Shown: piece after piece, positions 8,799 through 17,057 of the stretch
How positions within the stretch are numbered: the first letter of the stretch is position 1
Layout: each line of letters begins with the position of its first letter
Assembly (NCBI GenBank): GCA_963695105.1
Contig: CAVOGC010000007.1
Location: 1 to 64,000 of the forward strand
Origin: Competibacter sp963695105
GTDB lineage: Bacteria; Pseudomonadota; Gammaproteobacteria; Competibacterales; Competibacteraceae
Direction of reading: 5' to 3'
Length of the DNA: 64,000 nucleotides
Made by a program: the position numbers and the translations under genes
Notes under the pieces: generated by a model
Told to the model about the DNA's origin: nothing
Databases searched by the model: none
What the model saw: the letters and a program-made list of their open reading frames with translations, nothing else

Positions 8799-10076
8799 AT
8801 GGCCAGCCAATGGGCGCTGACTGCCAGCATCTTCATCTCCTGGATTTTCGCCAAATCGGTCACCAACGCCGCCAATCTGGGTGCCAGTTACGGCATCGTC
8901 GGCGGGCTGGCCTATGCGACCTACTGGCTGTCGATGCCGCTGGCGGGATTCGTCATCTACCATCTGCGCCGCAACACCGGCGCCACCAGCCTGGTGGGCT
9001 TCCTGATCGGCAAGTACGGCCGGGCGGCGGCGCTGGCCTTCACCGCCGCCATCCTGATCCGTCTGTACAACGAGGTCTGGAGCAACACCGCCGTGGTCGG
9101 TGGCTACTACGGCCCGGCCGGCAGCCCGGCTTTCATCGGCGCGGCGCTGCTGTTCACCGCCGCGACCCTGTTCTACAGCATCAAGGGCGGCCTGCGCGGT
9201 TCCATCGTCACCGACATCATCCAGGCCGCCGTCTTCGTCGTGTTTCTGGCCGCCGTGTTGCTGCTGGTCTTGCCCAAGCACGGTGTGGCGACTCTGTTGA
9301 GCGTGGGTGAGTTCAAGCTCGCCGCCGGGATTGATTTGCTACTGGTCGCCGGCTTGCAAATTTTCAGCTATCCCTTCCACGATCCGGTGCTGACCGATCG
9401 AGGATTCATCACCGAGGAAAAGGCGATGCTGAAAGCGTTCATCCTGGCCGGCATCGGCGGTTTTCTGGCCATCCTGGTGTTTAGCTTCGTCGGTATCGAT
9501 GCGCGATTGGATGGGCTGGCGGTCAACGGCAACGCGCCGGCGGCGGTGGCGCAGGCGCTGGGGATCGGCGCACTGTTCGTCATGACGGTGCTGATGATCG
9601 CGGCAGCCGGCTCGACCCTGGATTCGACCTTCGCTTCGCTCTCCAAGGTCGTCGCGCAGGAGTTGCCCGCCGTTTCCGGGCGGCAGCCGCACGCATCGGC
9701 TTTACGGCACGGCACGGTGGCGATGATCGCCATCGCCGTGCTGGGCAACCTGCCGATGATCGCCGGCGCCGAGATTCTCGCCGCCACCACCCTCAGCGGC
9801 ACCATGGTGATGGGTCTGGCGCCGGTGTTTTTACTGCAACGCTGGGTCGGCTTCTCGCCATGGAGCTTTCATCTGAGTTTCTGGCCGGGGTTGGTGCTCG
9901 GCGCCCTGCTGGCGCTTGGCTGGATTCCAGCAGCCTGGGCCATCGGCGAGGGTAAGTACGCCCTGCTGCTGGGAACCAATCTGTACGGATTGTCGATCTG
10001 CATTGCCGGATTTCTGCTGCCGGAAATCGTGCGTCGGTGGTGCGGCGCACCCGTTGTTCAAGGGAAATCCGCGTGA
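8799..10076 (+). CDS. Sodium:solute symporter family transporter, N-terminus broken
   Basis: The 425-residue frame from ATG 8799 encodes an SSF-type secondary transporter with about twelve hydrophobic segments, including TNAANLGASYGIVGG, EVWSNTAVVGGYYG and IAAAGSTLDSTFASLSK. The last fits the Na+-site region of SSF helix 8. The same frame is open further upstream: ATG 8670 starts a hydrophobic helix (MISAAFGLTFWGFLIF), then TAA at 8718-8720, then a conserved-looking GAALYAVTPSARTVGAFFRG running into the ORF. The first helix is therefore interrupted by a nonsense codon. Either the gene is a pseudogene, a shorter protein is made from 8799, or the base is a sequencing error. Its end overlaps the next start by 4 bases. 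Confidence 0.75.
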   Translation: MASQWALTASIFISWIFAKSVTNAANLGASYGIVGGLAYATYWLSMPLAGFVIYHLRRNTGATSLVGFLIGKYGRAAALAFTAAILIRLYNEVWSNTAVVGGYYGPAGSPAFIGAALLFTAATLFYSIKGGLRGSIVTDIIQAAVFVVFLAAVLLLVLPKHGVATLLSVGEFKLAAGIDLLLVAGLQIFSYPFHDPVLTDRGFITEEKAMLKAFILAGIGGFLAILVFSFVGIDARLDGLAVNGNAPAAVAQALGIGALFVMTVLMIAAAGSTLDSTFASLSKVVAQELPAVSGRQPHASALRHGTVAMIAIAVLGNLPMIAGAEILAATTLSGTMVMGLAPVFLLQRWVGFSPWSFHLSFWPGLVLGALLALGWIPAAWAIGEGKYALLLGTNLYGLSICIAGFLLPEIVRRWCGAPVVQGKSA

Positions 10077-10735
10077 GCGAACGGCCCGGTCGGACCTGTC
10101 CGCTGCGCTATCGCTACGGCGCGGCGGCACTGGCAACGGCCCTCGAACGGGCGGCGGATACCCTGTACCTGATCGGTGGACTCTATGGTAACCGGTTGGC
10201 GCTGGCGGCGGTGGAGATGCTGGCCGCCGCTGAGGCCGGTCCGGTGACGCTGTGTTTCAACGGCGAATTTCACTGGTTCGATGTCGATGACGCCACATTT
10301 GTCGAGGTCAACAGGCGGGTACTGCGCCATGAAGCCCTGCTCGGCAACGTGGAGGCGGAATTGCTCGCCGAGGGCGAGGAAGCCGGTTGCGGCTGCGCTT
10401 ATCCCGACACGGTCGAAGCCGGCGTGGTGGAGCGCTCCAACCGAATTCACGCCCGGCTCAAGGCGACCGACCGCCGCCATCCCGAGGCGCTGGCCCGTCT
10501 GGAGACCCTGCCGATGTTTGCCCGTTACCGAGTGGGCGACGTGCGGGTCGGAGTCGTGCATGGCGATGCCGAGGCGCTGGCTGGTTGGCGATTCGACGTG
10601 AACGTGCTGGACAACCCGGCCAACCGGGCGTGGCTTGGAGCGGCGTTCCTGGAAGCGGACGTCGATGTGTTTGCCAGCAGTCATACCGTGAACTTCCGGC
10701 AACCCTGCGTGACGCGGTACGGTTTTCCTGAGTAA
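10073..10735 (+). CDS. Metallophosphoesterase-like protein, apparently C-terminally truncated
   Basis: A 220-residue product whose GTG start at 10073 overlaps the symporter stop (GTGA), indicating translational coupling. It contains LYLIGGLYGNRLAL, LCFNGEFHWFD, VGDVRVGVVHGDAEAL and FASSHT, which read as the GN-x-(D/E), GD/GxxH-type metal-site blocks of calcineurin-like phosphoesterases. I would expect the sequence after ASSHT to continue with a further conserved block. Instead it ends after ~15 residues (VNFRQPCVTRYGFPE), just before AT-rich sequence and the mobile nest. A 3' truncation linked to mobile DNA is likely. The substrate is unknown; the coupling suggests a role tied to the imported solute. 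Confidence 0.55.
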   Translation: MSERPGRTCPLRYRYGAAALATALERAADTLYLIGGLYGNRLALAAVEMLAAAEAGPVTLCFNGEFHWFDVDDATFVEVNRRVLRHEALLGNVEAELLAEGEEAGCGCAYPDTVEAGVVERSNRIHARLKATDRRHPEALARLETLPMFARYRVGDVRVGVVHGDAEALAGWRFDVNVLDNPANRAWLGAAFLEADVDVFASSHTVNFRQPCVTRYGFPE

Positions 10736-10818
10736 GGTTCTTCTCCATAGGTGATCGACGTCAGCCCTTTTAAGGTGATGATAAGTTTATGTATTTAAAT
10801 ATAAATTCTTCAAAAATA

Positions 10819-10835
10819 GTAACTGCCCAGGTACC
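10819..10835. repeat. IS66 terminal inverted repeat, left
   Basis: GTAACTGCCCAGGTACC is the exact reverse complement of 17058-17074. The GTAA end is typical of IS66-family termini. Confidence 0.9.
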
Positions 10836-10845
10836 TCGTCAGTGA

Positions 10846-11045
10846 TCAGGTCGTACGGAGTTTGCTGAGGAGGACCGTTGGGGATTGGGTCAGGGTATCG
10901 ATGATGTTCCAACCCTGTTTTTTCGCGGTGGCGATGAAGGAGCGGATGACGGCGAAGTCGCGGGCGCCCGGTTCGGAGCGGAAGCCACCGGAGATTTTCT
11001 GTCTGAGCTTCATCATGCGGGCGGCTTGCTCGGCCAGATTGTTGG
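10846..11045 (-). pseudogene. tnpC: IS66 transposase TnpC, C-terminal part (displaced)
   Basis: On the minus strand this segment encodes the IS66 C-terminus: NNLAEQAARMMKLRQKISGG, then FRSEPGARDFAVIRSFI and the end ...LLSKLRTT at 10846. The Glu of NNLAEQ is the third residue of the DDE catalytic triad. The matching front part ends at 15745. Joining 15745 to 11045 gives VPFTNNLAEQ, the canonical IS66 sequence, in frame, with a total of 491 codons plus stop. The residues read upstream of NNL in the present frame come from the intron and are not native. Confidence 0.88.
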
Positions 11046-11513
11046 GTGTGCCTTGCAAGGCACAGTCGATCCGTCGGAGGAAATCCGACCCGGCCAACTT
11101 TCGCTCCGGCCGGAAGCACAAGGGGCGGTCCAGGAGGTAACGAATGGGCTGAAGCACTTCTTGAAAAGGCCTCGTAGGAGGTCAGCGGGCGCTGCGGGCC
11201 GTAACGCGAGTGAACACCGAGCAGGCCTCGAAATGCCGTCGTGGAAGCCGACTCGCCCTAATAACGAGGAAGGCCGTTGTCGTCGGAGAAGTGAGCGAAA
11301 CGCGCATCCGACGATTCCACCGGGGTAATGGTGACAGCATGCAGCGTATTGATCGATCGTGCAACAAGGGAAGTCCGCATTGGTGCCGGGCCGGCAACCG
11401 GGCAACGGCGATCCCGCGAGGGATGAAGCCGGCCATGCGGATGGCGGATGGGGGTGTAGTAGCGATGAAGCCGGGTAATACCGGCGGAGCCAAGGCCCCC
11501 TGTTTCAGAGCCA

Positions 11514-11890
11514 ATGCTCGAAAGTGGCAAGAGCCCAGGGATTGACGTGAGTCTAGCAACCCTGCCTGATTCGGTTCGGACGCTACAGACGGCATTACAG
11601 ACGAAAGCCAAGAACGAACCGGCCACGCGGTTCTACAGCCTTTGGGACAAGGTGTGCCGACGCGACATCCTCACCGAAGCCTACCGGCGCTGCCGAGCCA
11701 ATCGGGGCGCACCGGGGGTGGACGGAGAGTCCTTCAAGCGCATCGAATCCCAAGGTCTCGACCCGTGGCTGGAAAGATTGCAGCAGGAGCTCAAGGGCAA
11801 GACGTATCAGCCCCGGCCCCTGCTGCGCGTGTGGATACCCAAGGCCAATGGCGGGGAGCGCCCGCTCGCGGTGCCGATGCTTTGTTCATA
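11514..11890 (+). pseudogene. ltrA: Group II intron reverse transcriptase/maturase, N-terminal fragment
   Basis: From the start (ATG 11514 or GTG 11547) the frame encodes the RT N-terminus: SLWDKVCRRDILTEAYRRCR, then GAPGVDGESFKRIE and VWIPKANGGERPLAVP, which are RT-0/RT-1 blocks of group II intron proteins. Family sequence stops at about 11885-11890. The rest of the frame to 11954 is foreign. The catalytic YADD and domain X are in the other half beyond the recombinase insert. Confidence 0.85.
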
Positions 11891-11960
11891 CTGCACCTCA
11901 TACAGGCGGTTTCGGGATGGCCAAGGCCATTTTATCGCGACTTTTTCAAAGTAACTCCAC

Positions 11961-14051
11961 TCAAGTTGTCGTGTTCCGTTGCCAATGTTGTTTGATGGGT
12001 TTACGCAGGGTGGCGATGACCTCCGGGGTGAGCTTGATCCAACGAGGACCGTGAGAGGCGGTTTGGACACCGTCGAGGCGACCCGCTTCACACCAGTCGG
12101 CGATGGTGCCCACATCCACATTCAGCAACGCGGCCGCGGCCCGCGCACTATACCGTCCATCGCCCCGTTGACCCTCGGGACAAGCGCCGGGCGCCTGCGG
12201 GCACCCACTGGGGATGTGATAGGCATAGCGAAGCCACTGGACCTTGCGGGCGGTGAAAGACCCGCCGTGGCCGGTAGTGAAGCCTTGCGCGTTGAGGGCG
12301 GCGGCGATCTGAAGATTGGTGTGCGTCGGAGCCAGCTGCCGGACCCGTTCGAGAATGGCGGCGTCGGTGCGGCAGGCCTCAAAGACCGGGCGGGGCCGGG
12401 GTATTTCCAGGGTGCTGCAGGCGTGGGTCTGCCAGCGGATCGCGATGCGGATCGTCGTGGCCTGCTTGGTGAGGGTGACCTCCTTGATCAGCAGGCGCAG
12501 CAACTGCTTGCGCTCGGCGGCGGTGGTCGTCGCGGCCGCCCACAGGGTGGGGAGGTCGTGGGCCAGAGCGAGGATCCGTTGGCGTTCCTCGGCACCGACC
12601 GCGGGGGCTGCCTGGCGGGGCAGGGTGACATACTCCCGCTCCAATTGCGCGACGGCGGCCAGTTGGGCGTTCCAGTCCTGTTCCAAGCTGCGGGCGACGA
12701 GGCGATGTTCCGGCTCCACGTTCAGGAAGCGGCGGCGGGCGAGATCGGCCACGTAGCGCGCCCGTTCCAGGCGCAATTGCCATTGGTGGTCGATCTGCCG
12801 GGCGCGTTCTTCGAGTTGCTCCAGGGCCGCCAGGGACACCGCCAGGTGTGCGGGCGTGAGGGCCTGCAGAAAGACCTGGGTCACGGCGGCATCGATGCCA
12901 TCGCCACGCAGGCTCTGGCAGGTCGGGCCGGCCAGGTGCGCGTGCACCTGGTTGCACTCGTATTGAGGTCGACGCCCGTCGGCCACATAACGAACGCTCA
13001 TGCGCCGACCGCAGGCACCGCACAGGACGATGCCCTGCAGCAGCGCGGCGCCCTCGCGGACCGCACCGCGGCGGTCTCGATCGCGAACGGTGCGGTTATC
13101 GTCAAGACGGTGCTGGTGGCACAGGAACTGCTCCCACGTCAGGTAACCGGGATGGGCGTCCACGAGCACGATGGGCCAGTCTTGCGGATCCACGCGGCGG
13201 GTACGGCCCTTGATCCGCGGCGCCTCACCGGGCAAGAGCCGGGTACGGCTGTGGGTGCGCCCATAGACGTAGGTCCCCGCATAGGCAGGATTGTGCAGCA
13301 TGGCCAGCACCCGACCGTGTCGCAAGGGACCCCAGCTCAATTCGTCCTGGTCACCGTGCCCCCAGAGGCGGGTTGGAAAGTGCAAATGGTGAACGGCAAA
13401 GTGATTGACCACCGCCAGGGCGGAGCCGGTTTCCGCGAACCGGTCAAAGACCAGCCGCACGGCCTGTTGCACTTCCTCGTCGGGGTCCAGAACGATGCGC
13501 TGGTCGACATCAAAGACGAACCCGACGGGCAGCCGGAAGCGCAGTTGGCCGTGGCGGGCCTTCTCCAGCTTGCCACCCAGCAGACGGCTGCGCAACCAAT
13601 GCAGTTCGGCCTCACTCATCGTGCCCCGGAATCCCAGCAACAAGCGATCGTTGTACTGGTTGGGATCGTAAAGGCCGTCTTCGTCGATGACCAAGGTCTC
13701 GGTCAGCGCGCAGATCTCCAGAAGCCGATACCAATCACTGCAGGAGCGGGCCAGGCGCGAGGCTTCCAGGCTCAAGACCGCCCCGGCCCGGCCCATGCCC
13801 ACCTCGGTGAGCAATTGTTCGAAGCCATCGCGGCCGACCGCCGAGGCGCCCGAGCGCCCCTGGTCTTGATCGAGGACGGTGATGCGTTCCTCGGGCCAGC
13901 CTAAAGCGCGGGCACGCTCAACGAGATGGTACTGGCGCGCGGTGCTGGCGGTATGCTCGCGGACTTGGAGCAGGGTGGATTGGCGCACGTAAACGAACGC
14001 CTGGCGGTTGAGATGTTCGGGGCGGAGTTTAGCCGGCGTTGGGCTGGTCAT
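11961..14051 (-). CDS. Large serine recombinase family protein
   Basis: A 696-residue recombinase. The N-terminal resolvase domain has the catalytic serine in YVRQSTLLQVREH (about residue 24), then SLEASRLARSCSDWYRL and ETLVIDEDGLYDP. A recombinase domain follows (LHNPAYAGTYVYGRTHSRTR) and a zinc-ribbon (GIVLCGACGRRMSVRY...YECNQVHAHL..TC). A long coiled-coil region is next, and a C-terminal helix-turn-helix (ARAAAALLNVDVGTIADWC) ends it. It would catalyse site-specific insertion or excision of the element. The start overlaps the small upstream gene by 23 bases. It is related to the recombinase at 50544-52892 but clearly diverged. Confidence 0.9.
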   Translation of the reverse strand: MTSPTPAKLRPEHLNRQAFVYVRQSTLLQVREHTASTARQYHLVERARALGWPEERITVLDQDQGRSGASAVGRDGFEQLLTEVGMGRAGAVLSLEASRLARSCSDWYRLLEICALTETLVIDEDGLYDPNQYNDRLLLGFRGTMSEAELHWLRSRLLGGKLEKARHGQLRFRLPVGFVFDVDQRIVLDPDEEVQQAVRLVFDRFAETGSALAVVNHFAVHHLHFPTRLWGHGDQDELSWGPLRHGRVLAMLHNPAYAGTYVYGRTHSRTRLLPGEAPRIKGRTRRVDPQDWPIVLVDAHPGYLTWEQFLCHQHRLDDNRTVRDRDRRGAVREGAALLQGIVLCGACGRRMSVRYVADGRRPQYECNQVHAHLAGPTCQSLRGDGIDAAVTQVFLQALTPAHLAVSLAALEQLEERARQIDHQWQLRLERARYVADLARRRFLNVEPEHRLVARSLEQDWNAQLAAVAQLEREYVTLPRQAAPAVGAEERQRILALAHDLPTLWAAATTTAAERKQLLRLLIKEVTLTKQATTIRIAIRWQTHACSTLEIPRPRPVFEACRTDAAILERVRQLAPTHTNLQIAAALNAQGFTTGHGGSFTARKVQWLRYAYHIPSGCPQAPGACPEGQRGDGRYSARAAAALLNVDVGTIADWCEAGRLDGVQTASHGPRWIKLTPEVIATLRKPIKQHWQRNTTT

Positions 14052-14211
14052 GACCGATCTCCGCAGGGGGGGACGTCGCCAGGGTGAGGGCGAGTTTGAC
14101 GGCCAGTTGAGCGATCAATTGGATGGCTCGGTGCTGGTGCTCGACGGTTAGCTCCGTCCAGACCTGGGGGGTGGGGCTTGGGGAAGCCGGACCCGAGACG
14201 GGCACGTTCAT
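14029..14211 (-). CDS. Small recombinase-associated protein
   Basis: A 60-residue protein starting at 14211 behind a GGAGAGG site (about 14218-14224). It contains VWTELTVEHQHRAIQLIAQLAVKLAL, a helical motif that, from memory, recurs in small proteins encoded just upstream of this recombinase type. Its stop overlaps the recombinase start by 23 bases, implying coupled translation. It may be an accessory or directionality factor; that is inference only. Confidence 0.6.
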   Translation of the reverse strand: MNVPVSGPASPSPTPQVWTELTVEHQHRAIQLIAQLAVKLALTLATSPPAEIGHDQPNAG

Positions 14212-14577
14212 GGGAAGACCTCTCCGGGTGATCACAGGGTAGAGAGTTAGACCCAGGAGAGGACGGGGTCACCGTGGGGACAGGAAAGCGGTCCGCTTGG
14301 CGCCGATGCGCAATCCACTGTGCGGCCTGTCGCAAGCCATGAATATCGAGCCAAGGAAACGGGATCGCCGTTGGATCGCCACCGGTGGATCCGGCGTAAT
14401 CGGTGAGGCTCATGGCCACGGCGGCGTGGGTGCCATCGGGCAGGCGGATGATGAGATCCGGATCCGCACCCCGTCGGATGCGCACGATCGCGATCTGTTG
14501 GCCAAACAGCGGATGATGCGGATGGGTAATGGTGACCTTTTCCGAAGAGTGTTGGAAAGAAGAGGTAGTGTGCTGTG
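14048..14577 (-). CDS. DUF5372-like protein, 5' end uncertain
   Basis: The minus-strand frame encodes VTITHPHHPLFGQQIAIVRI and DPDLIIRLPDGTHAAVAMSLTDY, which resembles DUF5372 proteins found upstream of serine recombinases in the same transposon type. The similarity starts close to the element edge (14540-14577) and no ATG is available there. The computed ORF reaches back to 14662 only by reading the reverse transcriptase antisense. The natural start may have been lost on insertion, or a non-ATG start is used. The frame stays open to 14048; residues after about RFPVPTVTP have no family support. Confidence 0.5.
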
Positions 14578-15585
14578 GGCATTCCCTGCATCCGTGACCG
14601 CGTGGCGCAGATGGCCGTCTTGCTGGTGATCGGCCCGATCTTCGAGCCGGACCTATCGCCACGGCAATACGGCTTTCGTTCCGGGGTCGACGCCAAAATG
14701 GCCGTGCGCCGAACTTTCTTCGACCTCGTCGAAGGGGGCAAGCGCGAAGTGGCCGACGTCGATCTTTCGGATTACTTCACCACCATCCCGCACGGAGACC
14801 TGATGCGCTGTGTCGTGCGGCGCATCGCCGACGGCACACTGCTCGCGGTGATCCGTGCCTGGCTGACCGTGCCGGTGCGCGAGCGCTCCCCCCAGGGGGA
14901 GCGGCAAACGACGCCGGCCAAGGACCAGCATCGCGGCGTTCCGCAGGGCGGGGTGATCTCACCCCTCCTTTCAAATCTGTACTTTCGCCGCTTTATGCTG
15001 GCGTGGTACGGCAAGGGATATGCCGAGCGGCACCAGGCCGAGGTCGTCAACTATGCGGATGACTTCGTGATCTTGTGCCCGCCCGGACGGGGAGCGGAAG
15101 CCATGGCGGAGATGCGCCAGCTCGTGTCCCGGCTGGGTCTGACGGTCAACGAGAAGAAAACGCGTCTGGTCAAGCTGCCAGAAGAGCGGCTCGATTTTCT
15201 CGGCTACACCGTCGGGCGCTTCTACGGAAAGGGCGGTCGCCCCTACTGGGGCACGCGACCGTCGAAGAAGGCTGTCAAGCGGCTGATGCGGGAGATCCAC
15301 GACGCCACGACGAAGCGCTGGAATCCACTGGAGGTCGAAAGCCGAGTCGAGCGCCTCAACCCGCTGCTGCGGGGCTGGGCCGGCTACTTCAACCAAGGAC
15401 CGGTAGGGAAAGTCTATCGCCAAATCGACAACTATGTAGCGCGACGTCTGCGGATCTGGTTGATGCGCAAGCGCGGCAAGCGGGGAACGGGGTACCGCCA
15501 ATACCCCGACCACTACCTCTACGAAGAGTTGGGACTGATGCGCCTGCTGCCGTTGCTCGCCAACCGTTCGAATGCGAAGGTTTGA
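14578..15585 (+). pseudogene. ltrA: Group II intron reverse transcriptase/maturase, C-terminal fragment
   Basis: The frame resumes RT homology at GIPCIRDRVAQMAV (14578) and continues through PRQYGFRSGVDAKMAV, DVDLSDYFTTIPH, the conserved RT-4 block GVPQGGVISPLLSNLYF, the catalytic VVNYADDFVILC, VNEKKTRLVKL and the maturase domain X region (LNPLLRGWAGYF). It ends about 12 bases before domain V. There is no HNH endonuclease domain. Active-site residues are intact, but the protein lacks its N-terminus, so it is presumed inactive. Confidence 0.87.
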
Positions 15586-15597
15586 TGCGCTGAAAGA

Positions 15598-15630
15598 GAG
15601 CCCGTTGCGGGAAATCCGCACGGCGGGTTC
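15598..15630 (+). ncRNA. Group II intron domain V
   Basis: GAGCCCGTTGCGGGAAATCC(15598-15617) continues to GGTTC at 15630. The outer arms GAGCCCG/CGGGTTC pair, and an inner TGCGG-GAAA-TCCGCA hairpin carries a GAAA-type loop. This is the catalytic domain V shape of bacterial group II introns and follows the RT stop by 12 bases. Confidence 0.88.
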
Positions 15631-15744
15631 GACGAGCGGGGTGTGGAAACGGGACTAAGGAGCGGCTCGTGAGGCACCGCCAAACGAAAGGGGCGGAAAC
15701 AGATAGGCGGCTCCTACGGTTACCGCACCACACCTCGACTCTAC
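15631..15744 (+). ncRNA. Group II intron domain VI, enlarged
   Basis: The arm GGTGTGG (15640-15646) pairs with CCACACC (about 15728-15735), and the intron ends CTCTAC at 15744. About 80 bases lie inside this stem, far more than a usual ~30-45 nt domain VI. They include internal GC-rich hairpins (AGGCGGCTCCT versus AGGAGCGGCT). Confidence 0.6.
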
Positions 15745-17020
15745 TGAAGGGTACGCGGGGATCAGTCAGGAAACGCAATACGTCGTCCTTGCGGGTCCTC
15801 AATCGCAGCAGCAGGTTGTGGCCGGTGCGGCGCCGTGGACGACCCCGACGCCCGGTGACGGGCAGTGGCGATTGGGCCTCATGAAAGGCGAGCCCTTCAG
15901 CAACGAGGGTGTCGTATCGACGCTGGAACCGATGCACGAGGCTGGGTTTCAGTGGCCCATCGCGTTCGCGGGCGAGGTGGGCGGCATGACAGGCCCGGTG
16001 CAAGAGTCGTTGCATGCGCAACGCCCAGGGTTCCCGCTCGATCTCGATCAAGGCCTTGAGCTCGCGCAGATGATGCGCATTGCACAAGGCATGCAGCACA
16101 CCCTTCAAGGTGTAGTAGGGCTTCCAGTGGTCATGGACGACAATGCCAATGATCCCTTCCCACAGACTGCCCCGCTTCGGGGAAACGCGGTAGAAGCTCA
16201 GCCAGGCGGTCACCGCCACATGGAGCCATTGCGTCTTGCCACCGATGCGAAAGCCGGTTTCATCCAGATGCTTGACCGCCGCGGTCTTGACGAGCTGGCC
16301 CACCGTCGCCACGAACCCTTGGACCTGCTCGACCGCCTTCGTGCTCATCCGTGCGATCGTGGCGGCGGCCAGTTTCACCCCAAACAGATCGGCCATCAGT
16401 TCGACCAACCGATCCTCGGGAATGAACTGGGCGTGGAGCAGATAGACCACGAAGGCCGTGATCCGCGCGCCGTATTGCACCGGCGCCGTGACCCCCTCGG
16501 GAAACGCCGCCCGTGTCGCCTCACCACACTGGCCACAGCGGCCGGTGTGAGCGCGATGCTCGGTCACGACCAGCGGGGGTGGCTCCGGCAGGTCGAAGAC
16601 CTGCCGGGCGCTGTACGCCGTGACCATGGCTGGGGTCAGGGTCGAATCGCAGTTCGGGCAGATGTTGGGGTAGTGGTCGAGAATGACGTCCGGTTCGGCC
16701 ACTTGACGCAGCGTGTTGCCGGGATGGCCCTTCTGTCCGCCGGGTGGCCGGCCCGAGGCTTCGCGCAGACTCTGGGTCCGTGGCGGTTTCTTCAACCCAT
16801 CACTGGATGGGGGTTTTCCGCTGTTGCCACTGTTCAGCCCCAGACGGCGCTCGAGTTCCGCGATGCGCGCCAGAAGCACGGCATTCATCTCCCGCAACGT
16901 CGCGTTCTCGGCCTGCAAGCGCGCGATCTCCTCCGCGACCGCTGTTGGGATGGCAGCAGTCATGAGATCGGCATCGCTGAGCGGCGTGTCAGTCACGGAG
17001 GTCATGGGGCGATTTACCAT
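15745..17020 (-). pseudogene. tnpC: IS66 transposase TnpC, N-terminal part (interrupted)
   Basis: On the minus strand this encodes, in order: an N-terminal leucine-rich coiled coil (EEIARLQAENATLREM), the KPPSSDGLKKPPRT motif of IS66, a zinc-finger-like CPNCDSTL...CGQCGEA region, the first catalytic Asp (LDETGFRIGGK), the second (VVHDHWKPYY) and LCNAHHLRELKAL. It runs to RFLTDPRVPF at 15745, where the group II intron begins. The ORF continues to 15389 only through intron sequence. The third catalytic residue lies in the separate segment 10846-11045, so no active transposase is made. Confidence 0.9.
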
Positions 17021-17057
17021 CCATTCATACCCGGCTTGTCAAGCTGTTTTTTCCACC

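Larger units (their letters stand above)
11891..14577 (-). mobile_element. Large serine recombinase element inside the intron RT gene (approximate bounds)
   Basis: Between the two halves of the reverse transcriptase lies ~2.7 kb with three minus-strand genes: a DUF5372-like ORF, a 60-residue protein and a 696-residue serine recombinase. I could not find terminal inverted repeats or a clear target duplication, so the bounds are set by where RT homology ends (about 11890) and resumes (14578). Serine recombinases usually leave only a 2-bp core duplication, which fits the lack of a longer one. About 70 bases at 11891-11960 carry no recognised gene. Confidence 0.7.
11046..15744 (+). mobile_element. 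Group II intron inserted antisense in the IS66 transposase, itself interrupted
   Basis: The 5' end reads GTGTGCC at 11046 and the 3' end reads CTCTAC at 15739-15744 (GTGYG...AY rule). The boundaries are fixed by the host gene: excision restores the IS66 frame and motif exactly (VPFTNN). A domain V hairpin is at 15598-15630 and a maturase/reverse transcriptase is encoded on the plus strand. Because the intron lies opposite to tnpC, splicing cannot rescue transposase mRNA. A serine-recombinase element at roughly 11890-14577 splits the reverse transcriptase. Without that insert the intron would be about 2.0 kb, a normal bacterial size. Confidence 0.85.

Noticed and set aside
11048..11063. 16-bp palindrome GTGCCTTGCAAGGCAC as an operator
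   Set aside because: It lies at the group II intron 5' end, where a domain I hairpin is expected.
11979..13904. 641-residue plus-strand ORF opposite the recombinase
   Set aside because: Antisense shadow of the serine recombinase; no domain and skewed composition.
15389..15744. C-terminal ~119 residues of the IS66 transposase ORF
   Set aside because: They are translated from antisense group II intron sequence; the native continuation is at 10846-11045.
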